From the NCBI RefSeq assembly GCF_000972845.2, contig NC_040016.1, positions 14,714,701-14,778,700 of the forward strand: a stretch of 64,000 bases of DNA, given 5' to 3'. The stretch is from Larimichthys crocea (lineage: Eukaryota > Chordata > Actinopteri > Sciaenidae). A model generated the notes under the pieces. That model was not told the DNA's origin. It searched no databases and worked only from the letters and a program-made list of their open reading frames with translations. Made by a program: the position numbers and the translations under genes. Position 1 is the stretch's first letter, and each line of letters begins with the position of its first letter. Below are positions 1 to 19,919 of this stretch, in pieces.

Positions 1-3000
1 TGAATGAGTCTCAGCAGTTGTGCGGATGTCATTCTGGCGAAGATGCCTGCTGAGTTTGAGGGCAGGGGAAAGCTTGTACATAACACAGCCGGAGGACTTT
101 AAATAAATAACGTTTTCTAAATGGTGTTGCCTCTGCTAAGAGACTAACAGTACTGTACCCACAGGGTTGGGAAATGAATTAGGTTAGAAAATGCTTCATT
201 AAAGTTCCAAAGACTGAAATAAATTCTGCTATTTTCTAGAATTTCTTTATGAAAGTATCCAGCTGTAGAAAAGTAAGTATGAAAGTATGTTGAGGAAAAT
301 GGGCTTCATCTTCTCTGTTTCTAGAGGTTTCTGTTTGAGCAAAAGACACTTTGGATGATTAAAAAATATGGAATGCATTTCACCAATATCAGTAAATAGA
401 AAAGCCCCAGACGACCCCATGGTATCAGAAATCATTGGTTTAACTGACTGTGTATAAAGGCCTAAAGGGGGAATGTTGGAGCTAATTAGTTCACACTCCT
501 TGAAACTCAAAACTGCCAGTAAACACAGCATCATCATTTCAAATGGATATGTTTCCTTCCTTTGTCTCAGGGCTGCTTTCAATCAGCCAGGAATGAAGAG
601 TAGTAATTTCGTCGCGTTGCTTAAGATTGGTGAACATTGACAGTTTCATTGGGGGAGACAGAGACATAATCAATAGGCGCCTTGGAGAGAGAAGAAAAGT
701 CAGCCTATGTTTTTTCTCTTTCTTCTGGTTTGGAAAGGATCCCCAAATCTCTGTCTTATGAGTCTGGCCTGCCAAATTCATTTGGTTTTATCAAGGACCT
801 TTAACTCCCTGCTCACAGAGCCGCCTCGAGCCCAGCACATTCCAAATCCTACACAGAACTTTAATACACACATTTCTACACTGACATGAGGATGTAAACG
901 CAGCAAGCGCTCACTCACGCAGACTTTTTTCGCCCTGTACTGATGCATGTGTGACATACACATATGCTATGTATAAGCACGCCTTCAACACAGGCATGCA
1001 TGCAGATTCACTAACAATCCGTGGTGCAACTGGGGAAAAAAGCAGCCCAAACATGTGTCCTAACTGATAATGTATTGTGAAAAGAGAGCAGGCTTCAACA
1101 TGACACCTACAATTTTTAGTATCTCAACTAAATATGAATTTATAAACATTTTCCTTTTTCTTCATGATCACTTTATAAACGCTTGCATTGGTCAAACTTC
1201 CTGGAAATTAACTGGTGGTGATGATTATCTTTCCTCCGAGATCACTGCAGGAATTAAAGGGACTGGACTTCTTTTCTGGTATTCTGATAAGTGACAGCTC
1301 CTTGTCAGTAAGTGTGCTTTTTTGCTGATAGCTTTCACGGTATAGTGTGATGGTGCTGATTTGTGAAATGGAGTGCAGTCGGTCGACAAACTGCAACGTG
1401 ACAGTAAAAGGTGAGAGAGTGTGTGTGTGTGTGTGTGTGTGTGTACGCATGCACACACACACACACACAAGGACCCGTTATCGCAGCAGCCAGTGGGGAT
1501 CTCACCCTGGTGACACTCCTGCTGAGCTTCACACGTCTCTGAATAAAATGAGGAAACACTTACAGCAAACTAATAAACTATATAAGTAAACAGGCTGCTT
1601 ATAGCAAATAGGTTTAGGACAGTTGTGTGTCAGATCAGAGACAAACAAGCACACTGCATGGTTTGCTGTGGCTTTCGAGAACCTCGAGAGAGTTAAAAAT
1701 AAAGCCAGCAGTGTGTCTGTACATGTTTTTGAAGACAAAATATCGTCGCAGTGATAGCAAGATGACGAAAAACCTTAGAGACCGACTAAATCCTGTGTTT
1801 TTTCTCTGTGTTCTGTGTATGTTTGCTTTTGGGGTAATGGTTAGGTTTGTTTAGGATTTTCCTGCATCACCCAACAATTTTGCATTAAATATAGAGCCAG
1901 CAGCAGGACAGTGGCTGGCATGCATCATCCATAACTCCCCCCCATCGGCATTTTAATAATTTAGACTAAGGTTTATGGGTTTAAGGTTAGATTTCCATTT
2001 TATGAAGAAAAAAAAGAGTTAAATTTAGGGTTAGAGAAGCAGTCAATCATGTGGATAATTTTTGTTATTTTTGGTTTAGGGAAGTAGGATTTGATTCCAA
2101 CATAAATTTCCAGGCCTCGTGAACAGGGCACAAGAACAAATGTTTAGATGTGTATGCATGCACAGGTGTGTGTATCATTACTTCTGTTTGCGAGTTCAGA
2201 GCCACACGCAAACAAGGCTACTACCTGAAGCATGAAGAACAAAGTCTCAACAAAGTTTCTAAATTCAGCATACTGTCTACAAGTTCCTCTCAGAACTGTG
2301 GCAGGGAGTGACAACTGACATCATCTAAAGCTTTAGGTCAGCTAAGGATTTCCACTACTTCTTCTTTTGGAGTCACGAACATGTAAGAATTACAGAAAGA
2401 TTTTTAAAATGTAAAATGTGCGGCAGATTTATTCCATATGCACATGACAGGCTACTTTAAATAAATGCATCATATTTTAAAACATGTATATTTGATAGAA
2501 AAACTAGATAGCCAAACTAAATTATCAGTGTGTACTTTTTTTTTTTCAAGTTTCAGTTTATCATTTATATATGATTTTATCCTGCAAGTTGTTGAAGGAT
2601 CTGACCCCCACCCCCAAAAAAAGTTATCAAATGTATTTAGAAGATAAAATCGAGGCTAGTCTGTTTTTCTTTTATTACTTCTGATGCAGTCCCACGCTCT
2701 ACTTAAAATAAAACTTTATGAAAACTTGATGTAAAATGCCTGGTCAGTTTGCAGGCAGGGTGAAGAACATAGATAACAAGGGGAAGAGATCCTAGAAAGT
2801 TTCAGTCTCAGAGCAGGTTAAGCTTTGAGCGTGAACAACAACAAAACCAAAGCCTGCATGTAAGGGAACAAGGAGCTGTATGACGCCCTTCATGTTTGAC
2901 CATAAAATATGTCTTAGAATAACAAAACAGAACAAAAAAAAGGCTGATTCTGACTTCACTACATGGTTCAAAACCGTGTGGATTTGTACGTTTTTGAGGT

Positions 3001-3396
3001 ATATAAAATATACACGGATCAAGAGATTTAACAAAACATTATTTTGCCTGTTAACTCGCATCTTTTTTATTTCACTTTTTTCCCCAGGTAGGCCCTGTGT
3101 GCACAGGTAGAATAATCCCAGTGGTTGCCAACCAACCTGACGAAAGTTGATTGCTCATCCCTGCAATTTATGGTACGAGGCATTAAGGACGAGCGCAGAA
3201 ACATGTGTCTTAAAATACGAATGTTGTTGGTAAATTGCTCCACAGTGATAACACAATGTTTAAAGTGAGCCTTTCTACCAAGTGCAGGAGAAATAAACAC
3301 GGTACGCGTGAGAGCTTCTGTCCGTTGCAGCAACATCTGCCTGCATCATTTTACACCAACTTAGAAAAACTTTCCAGCGCTCCGCACGTTTCTTAC
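1..3396. other. Non-coding DNA, probably intron 1 of the ZEB-like gene
   Basis: I see no exon on either strand here. If the ZEB-type exon at 3397-3457 is real, this stretch is the start of its first intron, because transcription runs leftward out of the window. ZEB1 and ZEB2 are known for very long first introns. I looked for the second ZEB exon (an acidic stretch after the basic N-terminus) and did not find it, so it must lie outside the window. Contents seen: a GT/CA palindromic microsatellite near 1419-1469, AT-rich unique sequence and short homopolymers. Confidence 0.45.
1419..1469. repeat. (GT)n-(CA)n palindromic microsatellite
   Basis: About thirteen GT units are followed by a short GC-containing spacer (ACGCATGC) and then about nine CA units. 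The two arms are complementary, so the tract can fold as a hairpin. Alternating purine-pyrimidine DNA of this kind can also take up Z form. Confidence 0.9.
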
Positions 3397-3457
3397 CTCG
3401 ATTTCTCCTTGGGTTGGCTTGTTTCCTTCGTTTGCCCCTACTTTCTTCTGTCATCAT
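3397..3457 (-). CDS. First coding exon of a ZEB-family zinc-finger homeobox gene (partial gene)
   Basis: Read on the minus strand, an ATG at 3457 opens a 20-codon frame, MMTEESRGKRRKQANPRRNR, which ends in a strong splice donor (GAG|GTAAGA, last exon base 3397) in phase 1. The block KRRKQANPRRN is the hallmark N-terminus of ZEB1 and ZEB2, repressors that bind E-boxes and drive epithelial-mesenchymal transition and neural crest development. In ZEB2 and in SALL, BCL11 and FOG proteins a related RRKQ motif recruits the NuRD complex. The first eight residues differ from the MADGPRC start of mammalian ZEB1/2, so I cannot say which paralog it is. Two tandem ATGs (3457 and 3454) are possible starts; the codon before them is GTG. 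The exon may begin at a non-coding exon boundary, since a T-rich tract lies just upstream. Only this exon lies in the window; the zinc fingers and homeodomain would be encoded to the left. Confidence 0.72.
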
Positions 3458-4560
3458 CACGCTTTTATTTAAAAAAAAAAGTTGTCCAGTTGGGGATGAA
3501 AGCGGTGTGCAGAGTGTGCGTGTGTGTTTGTCCTGAGTGCCTGCCTGAGAATGAATGGTGATGAGGCATCGCCTTCGGTCACAGCGGGAGACTCAGACCT
3601 TGATGGCACTCCAAGTGGAGGCGACGAGCCGTGAGGAGGAGTGATGTCAGCAGCAGAGGTTGGACCAGAGGTCATATCTTGGCATCTTAAACGCACACCT
3701 TCCTCGTTTTACAAAGTAATCAGACCCGCTCATACACCAAGCCACCACTTCGATACACTTTGTCAATACACTGTCCCGACTTCGCCACCATGCACCTCCT
3801 CGTCAGAGAGGGGATTCCGGGAGCGTCGATGTGTCACCATGTTCTGGTTTTCTTCTCCATCCACTGGGCTGCTTTAACTTTTTCTCCATCAAACATCTCA
3901 AACCCGAGCGACTAAACCTATATACATTTAACTCATTGTACTCTAAAGTTTAGATATTTAGAAATTGTAAGAACGATCAGAGGACGAGTCGACGAGTTGC
4001 GCGCACATTCATCCACATGTTGATACTGGATTTCCCCCCTCAGTGTTTTTATTTTCCCTCATTACTTATGTCAGTTTGATGCTATAGCTGTAAATCTGCA
4101 TCTGTGCTGCGCCGCAAACTCCTCACTCCACACACGCAGAGTTTTTTTTTTTTTTTTTTTAGTAAGTTTGGATCTACAGTTTGACGAGGTGCAAATTAGG
4201 CTGTTAACTCCAGCAGCTCATCTCGCAACATTTTCCACCACGAAGAGATTAAAAACTAACCGCAGGTTAATGAGAACAGGTACCCCCTCCGATCACCCCC
4301 ACCACCTCCACCTCCCGGTCATGTTTTATGACTCGACTGTTATGCACGTCGCACCTGCGCTCAAGTACCCTGGAGTGGACCCCCGTCCTGTGCCCCATTC
4401 ACTCCTGGATGGCTGTAGGAAGTGGTGCATTGACTGTCTTTTGTGTTGCAACCTGGACTGTAATCTGTTTTGCAACTGAAAAAAACATCCAAAATAAAAC
4501 TCTAACGCAGCGTTCAGGACCCCTACCTTGGCTTTCTAGTGCCCCCCACCTCTTAGCAAC
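3458..4560 (-). promoter_or_regulatory. Candidate 5' UTR and promoter region of the ZEB-like gene
   Basis: This is the sequence upstream of the ZEB-type start codon. It is richer in CpG than its surroundings (for example around 3570-3640 and 4340-4400). It contains two E-box forms bound by ZEB proteins, CAGGTA near 4276 and CACCTG near 4352, which would fit autoregulation, but such six-base motifs are common by chance. A T-run of about 20 bases lies at 4141-4160. No TATA box or start site could be fixed, so the bounds are arbitrary. Confidence 0.3.
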
Positions 4561-7202
4561 TCTGTGAGATAATAAAAGCGAGCCGGGTAGCTTTTTTCAC
4601 GGCGCATAATGTAACCTAGTCTGTGTCGGAGTAAACACACCCTGACACAGTGAAGACAGATTAGAGAATTAGGTTCAAAACAAATTACTTGCTAGAAACA
4701 TCAGATCCAATTGAGAAACTTGTAATTATACAATGATTCTAGGTGTTAACTACACTATAAAAGCATATAAAAGACTTATTATAGCACTGTCATATCAGAT
4801 TAAGATTTAAAAAAAGAAGAAGTCAATAGAAATTCATTGTTTATTGTCACTGGGATATGAAACAAGAGAATAATGACCATGGTGAGTCATAAAGTCATGA
4901 ATCTTATATTTTATATAATAAACCAATTTAGTAGATCACTTCAAAACATAATAAAAGTAGATAACATAACTTCAAGGCGTATGTAGCTGTTATTATTAAA
5001 CTCCAGCCACCTCATGCTTTTCAACAAGGCATCAGCTCAAGGTCACACAAGTTTTTTTCCTACATAATCAGCTCATGTTAAAAAAAATTAAGTAAAATAA
5101 AAATACAACCCCCCATCTTCATTCCTTTACCCATCACGACTGCTGGGGGTTTTGACTCTTAATGGATTCTGGAAGAGAAAGCATCCTGAAGGTGGGGAGG
5201 GCCAAAGAAAGAGAGGGACAGAAGGGTCATCACGGCTCTTTGTGGTGGGATGGATAGAGGAGATGGAGGAGGAAAAAAAAAGGGAGGAGTGGAGGTGGAC
5301 GTGATGGGGGCAATAAACTTTGCTACAGATGAGGGTCACAGAGGTGCAGAGGTGCTGCAAAGGTCCTGGGAGCTGTTTTAAGTTATGCTCATATACGTCT
5401 TTGTATAAATACCAGAGCTTCAGATTAGAAAATTGAAATGTTTTCACTCAAATCGAATCAAATTGTAAATTTCAGATTCAGGCTCGATTTGTTTTAAAGT
5501 ATCGTATAGAGTTAAAGTTTGTTACATGCCCGACATGTTGTAGGTTTTGTTGTTTATTGAACTTAACTGAAAAAGTGCCATGCTGCACTTCTTTTGTCGA
5601 GTTTAACCATTCAGAAATAAAATAAATCAACCACAGCATAGTTTACCTTAAAACACAAACATACTCTACTCTAATGCACTTCTTATAGATGGATTTTATT
5701 AATGCACCATTTAAAGTTTTTCCTTCATTTAATTACTGATGACTATGACTAAGATTAGTATACTGAATGTTTGTGTCTTACTGTCTTATTGTCTTATTTT
5801 GGTTTAATAGTTGTATGGTGTAAAATAAGGACACAGCAATGTTGTGGCGCTATAGTTTGAGCTTTCTACTGTCTTGTTAAAACAACTACCTCCACACACA
5901 CATACACACAAACAGAAAACACACACGCACGCACACAAGGAGGAGCATGGAGGAAGCAGTCCCACTGGGGTTTTGTCCCTGACTGTGGTCTATGGGTTCA
6001 AAGCTTCTTGCATGGGGAGGAGAGCCCTTAAACAGCATATTAAGCAGGAGTTAATTATATGCCAACCTAAGTGACAAAGGAAAAGAAAAGCCTTCCCCTG
6101 AATGGCAAGACAAGAAAAGAGAAAAGTCATTATGCTGCCCACTTCTTTGCATTTGAAAAACTCAGTTCTTATTTAGGCATTTCCATTTGTAACTACAAAA
6201 AAAAGAAAGGAAAAAAAGTGGAGATCACATTGTAGAGTTGACGACAATATGTGCATCAGTGCCGTCTAACTTTTTTACATTTCAATCTAAAGTCAACCTG
6301 TTCAGTTATATAGTTAAAAATACACACACACACACTCACTCTCTAATTTTGTGAAAGAGAAGCTATTTTGCATAACAATTACTTTGGCCTGAGGCAGCAG
6401 ACAAGACAATGTTCCTAAAATGTCCATTTTGAAGAAAGGAATCAGTGAAGGTCACCCTGCTTTAGATTTGAAATGTATGTAATTGTGTCAAAAAAAGGAA
6501 TATTAAACAAATACAGCAGGCCTATTCAGATTTAAGGTGCATGAGCCTTTAGCAGCTGTAAGATTAGTTGTTTCTTGCACTAATGTGTGCATCCAGCATG
6601 TCGCTATAAAACTGTAGGTTGTAAAATGCTACTCTTTTTTCCTTCCATCTCCTATCTGCCTGCTACCCTACGTATAAAACACTCTATTTGACCCTGTTGT
6701 GGAGATTCAGCTATTGTTTCAAATAACAAATGTGGATATGCCAGATTGCAAATCAGTAGTTCTTCAGGAGAACTTCCCCTTTGCCTTGGAGCAAATGAGT
6801 CAACTTTAGCATCACTGCCAGGCTGTAGTGGCTGCCGTGAGTCTACTGTGCCATGCCACAACACCACAATGCCAATATAGTCCAAGTACACTGGGGCCCC
6901 TGAACCAAAAAAGAGCCAACACTGTAAAAAGTAATGGTGGTGATACAATTTTAAAAATATTACATTAAAAAGTTACTGTAAGTCCTTTTTTAAGCTTTCC
7001 AAATATAGCATATCCAGTGCGACGAGGTGTTGTACAAAGTTTTACGGTTTTAACCCTTCAACTTCCTGGTAAAACAAAGGAGATGGATATTTTCAGTAGC
7101 AATGGTGTAATTACATATCATTAATTATACTTATTTATAAATAAGCTATCTGTTTTGGCCATTTTAGCCTACTTTGTTGTCATGATGTGGCTATGTGTGC
7201 AG
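4561..7202. other. Intergenic DNA between the ZEB-like gene and gli1, no gene seen
   Basis: AT-rich sequence without a supportable exon. It holds a short purine-rich block around 5190-5300, a CA-rich microsatellite at 5893-5937 and another near 6323-6336. All open frames here are short and of low-complexity composition. Confidence 0.6.
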
Positions 7203-7450
7203 CAGTGGTTCCCAACCTGGCAGAAGGATACTTCATTAGGATTAAAGAGATGAGAGAGAGAGAAAATAAATACTTGTTACACAAAATTAAGTTTATTTTC
7301 TCTAAATTTGCTTCAATCTGAGGGGAAAATCACTCTTTGGTCACACTGCTCATAACTCACTTCCACACCACCATATCCTGTAATGTGAGGTCACAAATAG
7401 ACATGACTTCATTTTAAGGAGTTTCAAGCCAAAAAGATTGGGAACCACCA
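7203..7450. mobile_element. Nonautonomous hAT-type DNA transposon (MITE)
   Basis: The left end starts CAGTGGTTCCCAACC and the right end, read on the other strand, starts TGGTGGTTCCCAATC, forming imperfect terminal inverted repeats. The flanks GTGTGCAG (7195-7202) and GTGTACAG (7451-7458) match at 7 of 8 bases, which fits the 8-bp target-site duplication of hAT transposons. The 248-bp body has no coding capacity. CAGTGGTTCCCAAC termini are common among hAT-derived elements of vertebrates. The near-perfect duplication suggests a fairly recent insertion. Confidence 0.8.
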
Positions 7451-8330
7451 GTGTACAGTGTCATATGAAACACTATTGTGTATATGAACTTTTTAAACTC
7501 ATTTCTTCCCCAAAGTTTCCCACCACCACTGTATCTGATGTCATTTAAAGCAGAGATGTCATGTTGATAATATTTTACGAGCAAGATTTGTGTTAGTTTT
7601 TCTTTCTTAGAGCATTCAGCAGGCCACAGTGCCAGTCCCCACTGACCACAGTGAGCCCGTCCAGGCACTGATGTCACCAGGAGCAGCCATTTTTAATGCT
7701 AATTCACTTACTTCTAGGAGCCTTGCAGATCACTGTAGCTCCTAATAGGCTGTCGTGACAGGCAGGTCTAAATCATATTCATAACAAGACTTTTTCCAAT
7801 TAGGGGCAATGACAAAAAGGAGGATGATTTAGGATCAAAGTCCTCTGCTTGGTCAGTTGGTTAGACTATAAGTAATTTGGGGGTAAAACAGCGTTACAGT
7901 AGATCACAGTTATGCAGAATACAGATTTAGTGCTTACAGGGGTGATAGACTTTATAGAGTGTGCAGCATCCAAGTTATCCTATTGTGGCTTCATTAGTAG
8001 TGAATAGAAGAGAAGTACTGTTGGCCATCTAGGCTTGATCTCAGACTGTGCTGCACTCTACTGGAGGAAATGAATCACTGCATTAATCCACCAGGCACAG
8101 AAACAGATGTCATCCAGCAGATTATACCCATTTACCTGGAAACTGTGTTATGAATCTTTGACTCCTCATTCTAAAATTACAGTGATATAAAATTGGGATG
8201 AAATGATCTTTGAAGTACTGTGTAAAATGTGGCTTATTACAGCAACTGAGCACTACCAGTGTGTGTTGCAATGAAACAGACATGCAAAGAAAGGTTTGAC
8301 AAACATTCTGCATCCATCCCACTGAACATG
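7451..8330. other. Intergenic DNA downstream of gli1, no gene seen
   Basis: No exon or RNA gene was recognised. The sequence lies between the hAT element and the most distal candidate polyadenylation signal of gli1. Confidence 0.5.
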
Positions 8331-8336
8331 TTTATT
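8331..8336 (-). terminator. Candidate distal polyadenylation signal of gli1
   Basis: AATAAA on the minus strand, about 2.2 kb beyond the gli1 stop codon. It is one of two candidate signals; cleavage would be expected 10-30 bases to its left. Confidence 0.35.
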
Positions 8337-10575
8337 CATAAACTGGTAAAATATAGCACATTTGTATAAAAATGTAGAAAATTGTACACAAAATATAACA
8401 CTTGGCTTTTGTCTATTATAGTTAATGCTACTATTATAGCTTTCTGTTGCTAAAGGTGATATTCTTTTGCCAGCAAAAAAGTCAGAATAAAGGATGACAG
8501 TTCTAAAAAAACAAACAAAAAACACACACACACATAGAAGGCAATGTCCATAAAGTTCATTAATATAAAAAGATTTATACAAAACATCTCATACATTCTA
8601 AAGAACAGCACTATCAGTCAATGTTCATGCCCTTATTGCTAGTGTTAGTGTTAGTGTTAAAATAGACTATTTGTGCATCTTTTTCTCAGTCATTTTAAGG
8701 TGTCTTTGGTAGGTTGTACACTTGAAGAAATGTTCATTCCTGCTAATGCTTAGTAAATTTTGAAGTGACGCTAGTGTTTTATTCTGAAAAAAGTCACATA
8801 AAATGCTTCAGCAATACTTTAACGTGTCCGTATTGAGTCTAGCTGTGCTCAGATGTGTTCTTGAATGACTACAAAAAAAATACTGTGATGATTCTTTGTC
8901 GCTATCAAAATGAGGTTCATGTGAATAGTCAGACGAGACAGAGACCTTTCCACACAGTGCTGTAGTCAGTGCAAAGCCACAGTGTAAAAATGAGTTCTCC
9001 TACCAAGAGCTGCAGCCATCTTCTGAATGATACAGTTCAATAGTCGCACAAAAGTACCTCAGTGTACACATAACAATATGTATTTTAATACAGTGGTAGC
9101 GAGTGAGAATTTTCCTGCTTCTTGATCCCCTGTCCTGAATTAGTAATGCAGAAATGTCCAAATAACTCCTCTTTGGGATTAGAGCCAAAGTGCAGCAACA
9201 CTGTCGTATGAATGTACCTCTGTTTCTCAATATAGGCAACTATCACTCATCTGTTAACAGATACAAACTAGCTGACTCAGGTTTCCATTAAAAATAGCCG
9301 TCATCCTCAGCTGAGTCATGTACGAGTCGTAGTTTGGGCTAAAGTTGAGTGAATGCGTTATGTTTGAATATATCAGACATACTGTAATGTAGCTGGGATT
9401 GTTACACATATTATATATAAGATTTACTCATTAACCCCCATGTATGTACCTTAGAAAGAAAGGTCTTTCTGTTTTGCAGTTATAAACACCACTAAAAAAA
9501 AGTACACAGCTGCTACAGGAATACTTACAGTAAACATGTGGAGTGCAAACTCTCTGTCTGGAAAGGCAATTACAACACACATGTAATGTGAACACCAAAG
9601 ATTCGAACACCAACAAGTCCTGAGTGTCTGTGTGTAGGCTATGTGTGTGTGTGTCTGTGACTGCATTTGTGCATGTGTGGGAATACTGATATGCCACTAT
9701 AAAGAGTGTGCTGTTCATGACAAAGAAGAAATCCCTAGCAATACAGATTAATATTTAGTAGCACCGAGAAATTATTTCTCCATCGCTAAAAAGCACATCT
9801 TCAGTCTTCACTCAGGTCTTCGGACAACCATCTCACAAACTCCCGCCTGAACATTGGCCTTCAGAATCCAAGCAGTCTATCACAAGACAGGTGATGATTT
9901 ATCCACTGTCTCATTGTCATATACACAACATATATAAATGTATATAAAACTTATTTACACGCATCCTTCTCTGCTCCACTGTTGCCACAGCCCTATGTGA
10001 CTGGAATGCCTGTTAGCAAAAAGTTCAGTATCAGTATCATATCAGGCATACAGCCCTGTGTCTTTAAGTAAGGCACAGAAAAATACCGAGTACCAAGGCA
10101 GCGAAGGAACAATACAGCGAGGGAGGTTGATCAGGCACCTTTGGTTTTAAGGTTTTGGGTGGGGATTCAATTTAGAAACCTGTGATGGGATCACATGAGT
10201 AGCTTAGTCTCAATTTGTAACCAAAACACATTACAACACATCATTATTTCTGTTACATGGCTGTCTAGTAACAGACAGACCTCAGGTCAGTTCATGATCC
10301 TGGCTTGAACAAGGGTTAATGTGTTGGGTTTATGTAGACAGACTTATGGGGCAGCCCAGACTTCATCACATGAAATGATAAATTCAAAAGTGTGTTACTC
10401 TAAATGGGCTTCCTTGCCATGAACCAGGGAAACTCACTATAGCGCTTAAGTTTTTTAAACTCTAGGCTGGTTATCTCTGGGTACTGGGCTAAGTATTTCC
10501 ATGTGGGACCTCAAAACATTAAGAACTGGCTAAGACTTCTACTTGATTGTTAGTCTGGAAAAGGGTGGTCTTCTT
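8337..10575 (-). other. gli1: Likely 3' UTR of gli1
   Basis: The sequence from the stop codon leftward has no further exon and no AATAAA until 8778-8783, so a 3' UTR of about 1.8-2.2 kb is the simplest reading. It includes an AGTGTT triplet repeat (8641-8658) and a GT-rich patch near 9640. A GLI-like half site (GGGTGGTC, about 10563-10570) lies just past the stop codon but is probably chance. Confidence 0.5.
8778..8783 (-). terminator. Candidate proximal polyadenylation signal of gli1
   Basis: AATAAA on the minus strand, about 1.8 kb beyond the stop codon. Use of this or the signal at 8331-8336 cannot be decided from sequence alone. Confidence 0.35.
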
Positions 10576-19879
<9,304 letters not shown>

Positions 19880-19919
19880 TGGAGCTCCGAGACCGACTGC
19901 TCCCCCTTACACCCTGGAC

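Noticed and set aside
10563..10570. GLI half site GGGTGGTC next to the gli1 stop codon
   Set aside because: An eight-base match in a 3' UTR is not evidence of function; expected by chance in a window this size.
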